Positions 12,601-25,932 of a stretch of DNA of 64,000 nt are shown one piece after another (positions within the stretch are counted from its first letter, which is position 1; the number at the start of each line of letters is the position of its first letter). The position numbers were made by a program, and so were the translations under genes. Under the pieces are notes generated by a model. The model worked only from the letters and a program-made list of their open reading frames with translations. It was not told the origin of the DNA and ran no database searches. Origin of the DNA: Apostichopus japonicus. Lineage: Eukaryota; Echinodermata; Holothuroidea; Aspidochirotida; Stichopodidae. The stretch covers positions 13,421,499-13,485,498 of the forward strand of contig NC_092565.1 of assembly GCF_037975245.1 (NCBI RefSeq), written 5' to 3'.

Positions 12601-15600
12601 TTATCATTGTTCTCAATATCAGCATCTTTTTTCTTTGTCACGCTTTTCCATATCCTCATAGAAACGCAGTCCCTGTTTACACAACATTTAAAGCATTTGC
12701 CACAGAACTTTCACTTGCATTATTCATGGGGCTTGATCCAGATGAGAACGAAGCCTTATTTAAACAGGTCTCAGGGCTAGCAACAGCACATTGGCATGGT
12801 AAGTTGGTGTCATCAGCATACAGGTACTCATGCATCAATATACTACTGTGCAGAGAAATGGATTCAAAGGATCGGGTTTCTGTTTTAGCTTCAAGTATCA
12901 CTCTTAAAGAGGTGCATCGATTTTTGACCATGTTTCACCAAAAAAATATATTCTGTGCTTCAGAGATGATCGATAGATATCAGAAGTGGGAACACTGCAG
13001 AAATGTCATGTTAGATATTACATGTACTGTATATTATGTACACTTTGTGTGTATGACCAGGTTTGACCTGTGTTGACCAGCAAGAATGGTTAAAACTTGC
13101 ATTCCATCTCCCTGTCTCCTTTTCCTATCCAATCAAGTTTCCTTTCAAACATCTTAATAAAAGATGAAGACAAAATGAAAGAGGTTGATCAGATCTATAG
13201 CACAAATCATGCGGAAACCATGTCACCTCATTGAAATATTGGACATCGAAACGATGAATGTTACTTTAATCATGTTTGAAAGCGATACCATACAGTAGAC
13301 TAAATCCAACTGAGAATTCCTAATGTATTACAAACTGTGGCACAGCAGGTAGTAGATTGGGAGAGGGACTTTGGCCTCTGGGATGTTAATGTGTCCTGTA
13401 AATTACATGTCATTTACTGTTAGGATCCATGCTGTTCATTGACGTAACATATGTCTGGGTGATAAATGTGGTCATTCACGCGTCCACAGTGACATGAATA
13501 TTCAGTACCATGGAGTCATTTACATTTCACAATCCAATGTATTTGCTTTACGTTTTGACCGTTCCTTGAGTGCGGCATTTATAAGGTTCTCTTGTTCTAT
13601 GTAGTGGGATCTTCATTCCTGGTAGAACTGTCATTGGTTAATGATTGCGTTTATCAGTCATTTGCATTATTTGAATATGTGACGTCAATATTCAGCATCA
13701 TGGAGTCATTTACATTTCACAATCCAATGTATATGCTTTACGTTTTGACCGTTCCTTGAGTGCGGCATTTATAAGGTTCTGTTGTTCTATTTAGTGGGAT
13801 CTTCAATCCTGGTAGAATTGTCATTGGTAATAGTTGCCTTTATCAGTCATGGGCATTATTTGAACATGTGCCCGAACAGCTTTTTAATCATGATAGTCTT
13901 TCCTTGATAGTGGTCCTTATGATAGTGCAGAAGTACCGCAATCGGCTTGAATTATTCATTTAAATATTATATTTTATTTTTTATCTCTAGGTATGATCAC
14001 TCTACCAGTTAAAGTCAGTATTCCCGTACTTGGCCCAACAACTTTCAATAAATCAATGGAAGCACAGGTAAATTATGAAAAAATTTGGTTGCTTTTCATG
14101 GTTCATTATTACAACCTGCTCCCCCCACCCCCCTCCCATGACTCACTGAAGTCATTAACTACATTGTTCAATGAAAAAGATCCTGAGATTATAATGATTT
14201 TATAGCCTCAAAATGTGCTGTCATCTTGCAAGTAAACCTACTGTAGGTGCTTTTAAAGACAATAACAACATATATGCCTTATACCATGTACTATATATAT
14301 ATGACAAGGCTAGACCAGAGATCTGTTGTAATGCATGGTTCCCACACAGTCTGAAAAATGGGAAAAGTCTGTAAAAATGAAAATGAATTTCTCCTGATAC
14401 TTGAAAGTCCTTGTTCAGTTTAGTCCAGGAGAGTGATGAACAATTTTTGTCAGCAGCAGCAGTCAGTTTTGGATGTTTACTCTGATTTATAATTTTCCAT
14501 TAAATTTGCAATTGATTGATAGGAGTTTTACAAGAGGTTACACTTGTAAGGCCTACTATAGGATCACCTACCACTACATCCTCATTAGAGTGTAGGCTTC
14601 ATAGTAAACCATAAAACATGTATTGATTTGGTGAAAAGTGTGGGCTAACATGGTAAATGGCGCTAGACAAGGGATTACTACGTAATAAACGGGGAATGTT
14701 TTTGGCAACTTTTGATACAGATGATAAAACTAAAGAAGATATAATATCACATGAGAGCGCAAGTAATTTATGTGGTAGGGTATGTAACGTTGTAAGAATT
14801 GTGCCTCAACGTCCTACCTCCCCCCCCCCAGTAGCGCTGACGTCCCCCTTCAAGCTTGGTGTCTTGTAAGCAAGTGTTTTCTTTCTGCCTCTGTTACCTT
14901 TTTAGGACAAACTATTAGCAATAATCAAAGAAAAGTTAGATCTATGTAAAGAAGGGTCAGTCCTACATCACTTCAAGTCGGCGGGATTCAAGGATCGCAA
15001 GGAGGTGGAGCAGCACCTTCTCCTCTTCGTCTCTGCAGTTATACCAAAGGCCTTTGCAGCTTTCTTCACGTCTTTCATTCATGCGATTTCAGGTCCCGAC
15101 ATGGTAAGCATTTCATGACTCTGTTTTTCTTCTTGGGGTTTCATGGAAAAAGGGGTAATCAGGCAGTAAAATATAATAATAAATCATGTACTGAATTTCT
15201 GATGGTACTTTTAAAATGACATTGGCAGGCTCAGGGGAATTGTGGTACCAATATACATGTACCTCCATAACCAGTCTATGGTTGGGTAGATGAAGGCGGT
15301 GGTACCCCTGCTAAGCCATTGTAAGGTGGGGTTCTTTTTCTTCCAGGAGAAATCCATGGTTTCCCATCAGAAATGGTTTTACGAATTGTAAAAAAAAAAG
15401 AAGCAAAACGAGCTAAAATTGTCAATTGGATGTTCCACCCAATGTGGTGGATTGCAAGTGATAGGCTATTACCACATGCATGTATGTTGCTGCTCAAGCA
15501 TCGTCAATTAGTCGCTTCCATGTATAAAGGCATATCACACTAGTGGGGCAAAAAAACCTTTGACATTGCTCAGCAGAAATTAAAACAATTCAACGCTTTA

Positions 15601-18600
15601 ACTAGTTATTTAGGATTTGCCATGCTTTTGCTGTGTTCCTCTCTAACGTGTCTCCAATCAGTGTATGGAATTTTTCCATCTGAAGCTTACCCAAAATTTG
15701 GTAACATGTTAGCATACCTCCCCTTGTCTAACCCACTTCTGGCTTAACGCCCCTCGCCGTTCCCTTCCCAATCTACCGTACCGTTATGAAGTTGACCATC
15801 TCTTTATTTCGCAAAGGTTTGGAGGTTTGTTTTTGTGTTTGTCCTGTCTTCATGTCTTTATTGTTCTAGTCTCTATTAGAGTGTGCTGTGATCCCATACC
15901 AGAGTTTAATCCCTGAACATTACAGGAAAAGAATGCTTTGTTGCAAACCAGCAAACAAACAAACAATTCTTTCAGAATGCCCAATCCAGAATACAAAAAA
16001 GTTGTTGTTATATATGTAATCAAGATCAGTGACTTTGAATTTCTTGTTGCATAGGAGATCCACTACTGCCCCAAAATAATATGAGTTTCACTTCTGTGTT
16101 TTGGTCACCCAATTTCCTTGCTATCTATTGGGCAATAATTGCTTTTGCTCGGACGACCTGGACTTTAAAGTTAGACGGAAGACCTAAAATCGTTCTCAAA
16201 AATAGTAAATGTAGACTGGATGTCATTACTTTGTGAATTAAGTGTTTGTCCCTTGATTAACATGTAGGTTTTTTTTGTCAAGTCTGAGAACTAGCATCTA
16301 AATCATCTGAGAAACATCAGGAAATAAATGTCATCCACTGCCTAACCAGGACTACTTTCATTTTCCACTTTTTATTCTACCTTGATGCTAGGAGAATCAC
16401 TGTTGCATGTGTCTCTTTCGTTTGCAGGCTGAATTACGGAGTAAAGCTCGAGAAGATGATGATTACTTAGACTGCATCCAGACAGAGGTTGAGAGATTGT
16501 GGCCTCCATTTTTAGGAGGAAGGAGAAACGTACTAGAAGTAAGTCATTGAACTGTATATTCAAACAGTAAACATCGTATCCGTGCAAACAACCAACAAGA
16601 CAGGATGTGAGCTAGTCTGCAAATATTTGCAGCCTAGGAGGCCCTGGGGCATATAGAGTCTTGTTTAAACCATGGTAGGTGCCTAGCAGCAACTGGAGAT
16701 GTTAGAGAAGTTGATTGATGATATATCAAATAAGGGATATCCCCATCCCCATCCCCATCCCCATCCATCACAGAGATAAAAGGGATAGGAATACTAGAGC
16801 CACCACCGGTAGTTATTGACCTGATTAACTGTTACCCAAATAAAGCAGATAGCAAATATTCATATTGCATCAAGTGTGTTTGTTTTTTCCTTCTTATGTA
16901 TTCCTAAACCTTAAGGCAACAAAAACATTTCATTTCTGTAGTCCAAATTGGACTGTACCATGGTAACGGTGTGTGTGTGTGGGTATGCGTGTGTTTGCAT
17001 GTGTTAGTGACACCTGCTTGTAAACGTGATAACTCCAATAGATTGCCTCGGTTGAATTTCATACTTGGTATACTGTTTCCTCATTGTGAGTTCAAGAACC
17101 CTATCGAAGTCAAAGTCTATGTTGTTCGAAGGTCATTTGGGGTCAACATTGATCAAAGTCTGAGAAGGTTGTTAACACAATTACAGCATTGAAGGACAGG
17201 CCATTTCATTGTATTGATATCATATGGTATCATAAATTTCCTGTTGAGGTAATTTATGGAAAAGTAGAGGAAAGAGTTTGCATGTTGCTTCTGTTCAACA
17301 TTTCTGGGTATCTTCAAGATGTGATGTATGCAATTTGCACATATATTTCGTACTGCAGAGTAAATCCAACTTGTTGTTCTTTTTCTTGTCTCAGCCTATT
17401 TTGCCATGCATTTGCAGATGTTGACATATAAAACCAATAATAAATTTCTCCTCTTCTGTGCAGGATATAGTATTAGACGGTTACAGGATACCCAAGGGTC
17501 ATGTGATCGTGTACATATCCCGCGCAGCCCAGAGAGACCCTGCAGTCTTCTTGGATCCCGATTCATTTAAGCCTCAGAGATGGGTCGGAAAGTGAGTTTC
17601 ATCTCATTTCACAGAGATAATTTGGAGTTATTACATTGAAGACACTGATTTGAATTTTTTTGATTTAGCAATGGCTTCCCTTTGAAAACAATGTCAACCT
17701 TAACCAACTCACATTTGTTACTCACTCCAGTAGCCATTCCTTATGAAACTGTTTATAATTTTCCTGTATCTAAGTTTCAGCAAAGTTGTTGGCTGTCACA
17801 GGTGTAACTTTTCCATCTTCAGACCAACATGAATTCTAATTTATGCATTTAGTTTTCAGGATTTTCTTGTTAAATTGAAGTAGCATGTTTTAGACTCATG
17901 GACATAATCAAATGTGTACGCATGTAGCCGGATTTTCAAGCTTGATGTCAGGATGTACATGGATATATAAACCCACCGACACTATGACATTTTAAGTACA
18001 GTCCCTTCCCTCCATTCCCAGAAGGTCTGGTCATGCATGGTATACCCTGTTACCATAGAGATGGTAGTGGGAAGTAACAAATGTAATAAATATCAACAAC
18101 AGATAACTGACTGGGAAATTATTAACAAAATATGAAAGAGTGAATTAATAAATGAAAACTGTTTAAACAGAGAACTGAGAACCGTTTAAACATGATACCG
18201 TACCTCCTGGTAGAAATCAGGACATTTATATTATAAATTATAATAGCTGTTTCTGGTGAATAAGCAGAAGTCTATTGCAATGAAGTTACAATCAACACTT
18301 CAATGCATTTTTGCATTCTGGTTTCAACATTTTGTCAAGAACTAGCCTGAAGTCTTACCCATTTTGTTAGCCCAGTGAAATCCTTCTTTTTTGGTAATGT
18401 TACAACAGGAGGACCTAAACTAATTTTTAGAAGGAAACCTCCACAAAACTTTACAAAACTGCAAAGGGTGTCAGGTGCATGATTTTCCAATATGTGAGGC
18501 ATTGTTTGCAGAGCAATACCTAGCAATACTTCATTTGTAAAAAAAATTTCCTTTATTTAAAGTAAAGCAGCATGGATAACATTACTTCTTTAGTGAAATC

Positions 18601-19505
18601 AAAGTACTACCAGATGCAAGTATCCACATGTACGCGAGGGATGATGCATTAATATTTCTTTCCTTACCTGTTCCTTCACAGGACCCGTAAAGAGAGGACC
18701 CATGCTGTTCTCATGTATGGAGCTGGACCTCGAAGCTGCGTCGGCCACGACTTAGTCCGTAGAATGATAATGGTAAGATGTGGTAAATAAGAAAATGATA
18801 GATATTAAATGGAGATAAGAAATGGTAAGTTTCTTGGGTAAAGTTAGTTTCTTCTTTTTTCTTTTTTTTCAAATTCTGATATTACAGGTAGCCTGTCACT
18901 CTTTCGAGTTTGTTTCGTTTTTTGCTGGAAAGATCTTAGTTATTCACAAAATTAGTGTATTTCATGTCATCTACGAGGCTTTATTTATGAGTTTGTTTTT
19001 TGTTGTTGTTGTTGGGCCCACAGAAAGTGGTAATGGTCCGAGAGTGAAAGTATTAGTGGCATACACCCTTGGTCTGTAACAGGCTGTAATAAGTCCTGAC
19101 TTTGCTATTCTTCAATACCATACACAGAATTTCACAAAAGTTTTTAAACTAAACAGTAGGTTGTAATTTTGCTTCCAAAAGTGCAATTTTGCCTTTGAGT
19201 AAATAGTATAAAAAGATAGTATGGAGGGTTCATAAAAAGCTTATGGTTCATAAAAGAAAAAAAATTAATCCAAGTAAACTTAAGTTTCCCTTCGTGCAGC
19301 CTACAAAACTCGTAACGAGAATCTCATTAAATTGTAGAAAGCTGTTTCTTGATTCCTTTTGAGAAATGCAATTTATGTGATTGGTAATATAGGTCAAAAT
19401 TTGGAAAACATAACATAACAGTCATTACAGGGATGGTTGGTGGCAGAGCTGATTTGCTAGCTCAAAATTGGTAAAAGAAAATGTCCATTTGCCCATACAT
19501 CTACA

Positions 19506-19594
<89 letters not shown>

Positions 19595-20666
19595 GACCTA
19601 GGAAGACTGTTCATTCTGGATATGGAAACATTTTTGGAATAAAAAATTCCTTACTGTACAATCCTTACCAATGAATTAATTGGTTGATGCCCACAAGTGA
19701 GTGCTACAAATAAGAGATGGACATCTCTGATCTTTTCTGGTTCTCATTTAATTCTTGGACAAATTTAACTCACTTGCTCTACGTAAGTCAGATATGTGGA
19801 ATTTTGAGCAAATCATATGACAAGGAATTGTAAAGTTGGCTTTTCTGGTTGTAGTAATGGTCGTCTTGATGATTTGTTAAATTTCCCACACACTTACAAG
19901 ATCACTCTACTTCAGTTGAATTAGCATTGAAAAGTGCTACGATAATTATTAACTGGATTGGGGATTCAAAAATTATTGTTTTATATCGTATTGGAATGTT
20001 ACTTCTCATACCTTACTGTAATAAAACACGGAATGATAATGTAGATAAATACTGCATACAGCAATGGAATGAAGATAAAGGATTGTAAGAAAGCTTGGAT
20101 GAACTTTGTACTTGATAGGTAGAATAAAAGAACCTTAATGTTCTCTTGAAGTCAGCAATTGTCAATATTTAAATATATATCTTGTTTGAACTATTACTGT
20201 TTAGTGCCCTCATGTAAAATGAGGAAAGGAATTACTAAGGCAACTGTTCTTTTTCTTTATTTTTTTATGATTTTGTAAAGTGGAATATTTTGTCAGTTGC
20301 AGGATAACCAGACTCCATAAATGCTCAAATGGTTTGAGTTTACTCAATTTTATTGCCCAAATCACCTGTTAACATTTGACCCTTACATCTTTTACTTTTA
20401 AATTTTGTATAAAAGTGGAATATTTTATCGGTTGCTTGACAGGCAGACCCACTAAATGCTCAAACCGTTTGTGTTTACTCAATTTTATAGCCCAAGTTAA
20501 CCTTTGACCCCTCAATCACCTTTTTTTATGATCTTTTCAGATGGTGTGCAAGTATCTGGTTCACAACTACGATTGGGATTTTATGACTAATGAGCAGTTG
20601 GATTACAAATGGCTACCAGTGTCCAGGCCAAAAGACCCCCCACCCGCGACATTCACCGCAAGGTGA
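6618..20666 (+). CDS. Cytochrome P450, CYP26-like, with non-canonical I-helix
   Basis: Nine coding exons join in frame: 6618-6807, 12083-12281, 12662-12798, 13991-14067, 14906-15103, 16428-16538, 17464-17591, 18682-18772 and 20541-20666 (418 residues and TGA). All introns are GT-AG. P450 hallmarks are visible: an N-terminal stretch like the CYP26 entry region (GDRSIEFWQDP, about residue 15), K-helix ExxR at 287-290 (EVER), GGRR just after it, a PERF-like PQRW, and the heme loop YGAGPRSCVG with ligand Cys366. The I-helix motif (A/G)GxETT is absent; the aligned stretch reads SAVIPKA (244-250). The J-helix region is shorter than in CYP26, which explains the short total. There is no hydrophobic anchor. 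Exon 1 continues 22 bases upstream to an acceptor at 6595, so an upstream exon exists; it may be 5'UTR (the ATG context AAAATGG is good) or may add N-terminal residues. P450s are heme-thiolate enzymes, usually monooxygenases; substrate and reaction are unknown here. The subfamily is uncertain. Confidence 0.88.
10023..10318. mobile_element. Non-autonomous TIR element (MITE) in P450 intron 1
   Basis: The ends are long imperfect inverted repeats. The left arm 10023-10093 contains CACTGCGCCCTCTATATCC. The right arm, about 10250-10318, read in reverse complement gives CACTGCGCCCTCCATATCC and continues in register for about 70 bp, through CCACTTTCTCC. The outer ends read TGACTTGAAAC and, reversed, TGACTGGAAAC. 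The loop of about 150 bp has no transposase. The element lies in the first, 5.3-kb P450 intron. The superfamily is not assigned; a CA dinucleotide flanks both ends, but that is too short to call a target duplication. Confidence 0.8.
13490..13869. repeat. Tandem duplication, two 190-bp copies in P450 intron 3
   Basis: Copies at about 13490-13679 and 13680-13869 share long identical runs such as GGAGTCATTTACATTTCAC and GACCGTTCCTTGAGTGCGG. They differ by scattered substitutions. The unit is non-coding. Confidence 0.9.
16741..16765. repeat. Short (CCCCAT)n microsatellite
   Basis: About four perfect CCCCAT units occur in a P450 intron. No other signal is attached. Confidence 0.9.
19510..19588. 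repeat. (AT)n dinucleotide microsatellite
   Basis: An uninterrupted AT run of about 79 bp lies in the last P450 intron. It is likely to vary in length between individuals and to be sensitive to assembly error. Just downstream (19598-19640) is a short stretch resembling the AGGAAGACTGTTC repeat found near 32050. Confidence 0.95.
20270..20539. repeat. Tandem duplication beside the last P450 splice acceptor
   Basis: Two diverged copies of about 135 bp (20270-20404 and 20405-20539) share TGGAATATTTT, AAATGCTCAAA and GTTTACTCAATTTTAT in the same order. The second copy supplies the polypyrimidine tract and AG (20539-20540) used for the last coding exon. Confidence 0.75.
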
Positions 20667-20746
20667 AAAATACGACGAGGAAGGAAGAAACCCTTGAGAA
20701 AGTACTCTGTATTTAAGGAACGTGTGTCATATACTCCTCTCCGGGG

Positions 20747-20752
20747 AATAAA
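20747..20752 (+). terminator. AATAAA polyadenylation signal of the P450 gene
   Basis: A canonical AATAAA lies 81 bases after the P450 stop codon, giving a short 3'UTR. Cleavage would be expected about 10-30 bases downstream. The assignment rests on position and motif only. Confidence 0.6.
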
Positions 20753-22850
20753 ATGATTTAACGACTAGCTCGGTTCGCACACCTTGGAGAAAAGGAATAT
20801 TGATTTTATATTTTAACTGTAAATTTTTGAAACATGAGGCTGTGGCTCGTGGAAGTCTGTCCCGTTTTTGGTATAAAAGATCAAATCATAAAAATTCATC
20901 TTGTATTCATGTAAACATGGCTTAAGAAAAGACATGAAGTCATGTAAAGTAGATTGGGCTTTTCATGATGTCATGTAAAGTGGATTGGGCCTTAGGTTGA
21001 CTCATCATGTTCACCAATACAAACTAAGATAAACATATTGTGTCTCAATGCTGTTTTTTATTCTGAAATATTGAAACAACAAAAAATACGATCAGTTTAG
21101 CCAGTGAATTTAAGATTTTAATATTGCGTATAAAACCTTGAAAGTATCAGATGGAATATTAGTATAAATTAATAGTCCAAATCTGATGATCTCAACAAAC
21201 AAAGTAAACGAAAATCAGGATTTACATGCACAAAGTAGTGTTTTCTCTTAAATTTATACTGTAACAATATTAATATTATATTTATTAATATTAACCTTAC
21301 TTCCATCTTGACACAGGAAGGTTTTTTTTTTTTTTTTCTTGATTATTTTTTCCTTTTAAATATGTGATGTTATTTTTTAAAAGGCCAGACTTGGCTAAAG
21401 GCTATGTTACTTTGAAATTATCATGCAGGGAGGTACTGATAGCAGGATAGCATTGCAGAATGCTATGCAAAGTCAGCAAACCGCTACACACAAGTTCAAA
21501 GATGTTTTTGTACACAGAAAACCGTAATATTTGATTAGAGACAACATCAGGAAATGATACCCAAAATTTGAGCACTAAAGTTTTTGCCAGTCGTGTACTG
21601 AGCAAACACAGTGACTCATTTCAAGGTTGAGTCATTTCATAAACACTGTGAAGTTGAAGGAGGGTAAAGGTCAAGAGAGGTAGAGATCATTTACATATAG
21701 TGTACAAAAAAAATACAAAGTGAAAGGTTATACAATATTGCAGCAATGTTGTTGGAGCCAGGGGTAAGAAGATTATTATCCTCTCCCCCTCCCCCACCCT
21801 CCCGCACCCTAACCACCCACCCTCTCTGTGATTTGCTACTGTATAACAAAACAAAAAAGTCATCCCTCTTTATGACACTAATTTTTGCACTTGATTAGCT
21901 CTCAAAAGAGCAAAGGATTTTTCTGAGTATGCTGCAACCATCTGGACTCCACCTCTATTTCAATGCCTGGCCTATTTAGATTAAAACCACTGAACTTACG
22001 ATCAACGCTGTCATATATCACAGAGTACTGCCAATCTTGTGTTGACCGTTAGCCACAATGTCTTGAATGATTCTATAACATTTCAACCTGTTTGGGACAA
22101 TTTCCTGCAACTTCCTCCTGTGAGGAGTGAAAAGCCCCCCTAGTCTCGGGTGGCACTTACTGATCTACCTCATGGCTGACAATAGTACCACTATATGTGA
22201 ACCACCATTTACTGCAATACTGGTTTGTAGCAGATGAAAAGAGAGGCATTATTAAATTTGTTGCTCTTATCCAATTATTTTGCCCTTTGTATCACCTGAT
22301 GGAAACAGTAGCAAGATTACAGGCACAGAGTCATCAAATAGCCTCAAAGGCTCAATATCTTTTCTATCCATAAGACCTTGCTGAAAATAAAAATAAAATC
22401 ATTGCATCCAGTATGTTCATGAATGACAATTCCAGATTTGGAGTAAAACCTCTCTGTCTGTGGGCAACTTTTTCTATGAAAAAGTTGTTTTTTTCTCTCT
22501 TGCTCTTGAGTAGCAATCTCTAGAAAAAAAATGATATTTCATGCCTCTACTGGCCTTTTGATAATAACGAGTCAGGCTTCCTTTATTTTCAGGAAATCAA
22601 ATCTCTTCTAACATTTGTAAAAATTGTACTGATCTCTCGTCTTTCAAACTTTTTGCTTACATTTTAAACTGTAGAGTTTACAACAGTTCACTTTATTTGT
22701 ACCTTTTTTTCAAGAATGCCGTGCTTTTGGACACATTTATGCTTTGAATTTTTTCTTTCTTTCTTTTCATTTTCTTTTTTAATTGAGAGACTGTAGAGAC
22801 ACTTGTTTTTTATAATCATCTCAGTGAGGAGATGCATTGGAGGCTTCTTC

Positions 22851-22989
22851 TAAATCAACAGCATTTATAAATCAACAGCATTTATAAATCAACAGCGTTT
22901 ATAAATCAACATATTTATAGAATAACAATTTTTATTAGAGGCTTACTATCTTATTAGAGGCTTAATATCTTATTAGAGGCTTACTATCT
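22851..22989. repeat. Two adjacent minisatellites, 17-bp and 19-bp units
   Basis: TAAATCAACAGCATTTA repeats with a 17-bp period four times (22851 to about 22918). It is followed by TTATTAGAGGCTTACTATC with a 19-bp period three times (about 22932-22989). Both show only occasional substitutions. Their adjacency suggests a replication-slippage-prone site. Confidence 0.9.
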
Positions 22990-23706
22990 TCTTAGGCTGA
23001 TATTTGACTCAAAATATGTTTGTTTTCAAATAAGGACTGGTTACAGTTTTGCTAACGTACTTTTGTCCACGTAAAATTTCCATGTCCAACTACCATTTTA
23101 TAGTGCAATATGGTTAATTGATGGACTACATTAATTCCACTAGTTGTTTCTATTTTCTACTTCTAGTGCTTTCCTCTCTCTCCACCCCCCCCCCCCCCCT
23201 TTCTTTGCTTTTCAGTAGTAGTGCATGCAGCTAATATTTAAATTAATATTTTTTTAATGTGTAAGGAACTCACAAAGAGTATTTACAATTTTTCCCAAGA
23301 GTTTGAATTATTATTCATAAATAGAAACTTAATATTTTGGTTTGATAACATTTTACTTCATCTGCTCATATGACAAGTTTCTTGTCATTCTAATAAATCC
23401 ATTCACTGCCAGAATTTTTGATAAGCTGACCATTACTCTATGACCTTCTTTGTCCAAAGGGAAGAAAAGGCTTTGCTCTAACTGTTTGTGGTTTCATTTT
23501 TGAATGGCAGCTTAGGTAGCCTGATACAGACATGGTATATATATAAAACAAAATCTTGTTATAATACCTAGATTGAATAATGCAGATGGGTAGGGTGCCC
23601 AAACCCTCTCGTAGGTCACGGGCCTGCTTGCTCGATAATGCACCATTGTGGGTCCATTTTTTTTCTGGCCCTGATTTCCTGGGCCATATATGGCCCACAG
23701 GCTGTC

Positions 23707-23722
23707 CAGTTGAGAACCCCTG
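23707..23722 (-). mobile_element. hAT-like transposon terminus (decayed)
   Basis: CAGTTGAGAACCCCTG here is, on the other strand, CAGGGGTTCTCAACTG, the terminal sequence typical of several hAT transposon families. The adjacent interior contains the palindromic GGGCCATATATGGCCC (about 23680-23696), another feature seen near such ends. I did not find the partner terminus, so this is a solo or truncated end. Confidence 0.55.
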
Positions 23723-25732
23723 ATTTAGATGAATTAGTTGCTTTGTAAGGCAGTTTCAAAAAATGTCGTGTTTTTTTTTTTAATTGAAGTATTAAAATTC
23801 TGTTCATATATATACACTGCTTATTCCAGATGTGTGTCGCCAGCTTTGATTGTAAGATTGTTGGGAGGTGGATGGAAGGAACCAACCTCTTTGGGCAGAA
23901 TAAGGGCTTTGAGAGGTGTCATTGATATTTTGTTAAACAATTCAAAAAAGCAATTTAAGTTAACTGTTTGATTTAGGGCTTGACTATGGACCGCAAGTGA
24001 TAAATATGTCAAAATTTAAATTTAATAATACAAGTATCGATTCAGGGCCCCAAGAAACAACTTTAGCTTTTCTGCCATTGTACCTAATTATATCCCATTA
24101 ATTGAGATTACTGGATTGTGATAGGCTGCCTGCCATTTGAATATTTCCTTGGGCAATTGAGATATAGTTTGCCAAAACTTATCAGAACAAGATTTGGAAA
24201 TGTAGTATTCATGAGCAAAATACTTTTAACGTTAAATCATCAGACACCACACAGCTCACATTTCTGTGAGGAATCTTTAAGGGCTTTCCTAATAAATACA
24301 GTCACTTTTATACCATTTTGTGCAGGAGTTTTGGTCTTTGGTACTAAAGCATGTTTCCATGCAGCCTCAACACCAAATTGTTAGTTGTTTCATTTTTTTT
24401 TAGAAAAAATTAAGTTGGAATGCATCAGAAATTTAATATTGATTATGTACTCGTTTGTGAATAATTCTCGGTCATTTATGAGTTCTAATTCTTGGGGTTA
24501 GGTAGAGAATGTTCTTTTGGGCACAGATCTGGATTGGTGATGAGGAATGCGGAGTTAAGAGGTTGAAATTTGACAATAACTTGCTGTGACGGTTTTAGCA
24601 TTAAATTTAAGGCAAGTGTATAACTTTCGATGATTGTGCGAGCTCCAAGTTATTTTAGACATTTTCCGTTCTTTTTCTATTTTTTTTTTCCTTTTTTGTT
24701 TGTTGGCTGTCATTGTAGATTTCACGTAAAACCCTGATGGAACTGATAGTAACTTTCATAAAGTGCAATTATTTTTTGATTATTTTTTTTTTTACACTTT
24801 GTTCTTTACCAAGGAATAATGTTACTTATTTCAGAGAGAAATTTTGTAAGGGAAAAAATATCAATAATTAGCATTTGGAATTTCAAGCCAAAATTGTTCT
24901 ATCTTTGAATCAAATTATTGAATATCGATATAGTCGTTACAATGCGCAATTATTGAATATTGATATAGTCTTTAAAATGTGCTCCGATTTGCTTTGAATG
25001 AACTTCAATCATGTCATGTACATGTTGAGCCAAGGACGGGTAGATAACATCTTTGTTATCAGCACAAATATATGAATCAGTTTAATATCCTCAGATGACC
25101 AGTTCTAAGAACCGATTTAATGCCAAGTTTTACAAAGGGAAATATACTTAGAGCAGCTTTTTCCAAAGGAACAAGACAATTTGGTTTAAAACTCTTGCTT
25201 ACTTGCAAGCTAGATTTATTGCAGTACCCCCTCAAGTGTACTAATACCTAAACCAGTATGCAGTCTGCTCACCTTTTTATACTTTCAGTACCAGTAATAT
25301 TTTTGATGTCTTGCTAATATATTCATTATTCATATGATAATTCTATTGTAAATTGCTCCTTCATCTGCTCGAGATATCGTCAGGTCTAGCGATTTGTAGA
25401 AAGGTTTGTTGTATGTTTGCTTTCTCTCTTCCATTGAGCAAATTTTCAAACTCTGTGAAGCTGGAGTAGTACATCCTTGTCCAATAGTTGTCATAAGTCA
25501 AAGATTTTTTTATTTAAGACTAGTTCAGCATCGATGCCAACCTTGACAGCCTGTAGCTTGAAGTAAGATCTAGTTAATATATTCCAGCGACAAACATAAG
25601 TTACCTTTAAGAGCAAAATATTGCACACTGAAAGTTGAAACCCCATCTCAGGATCATGTTCCCTAGTTGAGATATAGTTGATCGAATGTAACCTATTGTG
25701 GCTGGCTCATATCCTTGATTGTTCCAGGGAGT

Positions 25733-25932
25733 TGATGACACTAGGTGGTCTGTAATGACACTAGGTGGTCTGTGATGACACTGTGTGGTCTGTGATGACA
25801 CTGAGTGGTCTGTGATGACACTAGGTGGTCTGTGATGACACAAGGTGATCTGTGATGACACTGAGTGGTCTGTGATGACACTAAGTGGTCTGTGATGACA
25901 CAAGGCGGTCTGTGATGACACAAGGCGGTCTG
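25733..25932. repeat. 20-bp minisatellite, ten units
   Basis: The unit TGATGACACTAGGTGGTCTG repeats ten times head to tail with a strict 20-bp period. Variants occur only at a few positions (CTAGG, CTGAG, CTGTG, CAAGG, CGG). The period makes open frames on the - strand that encode 20-residue repeats; these are by-products. No gene is adjacent. Confidence 0.97.
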
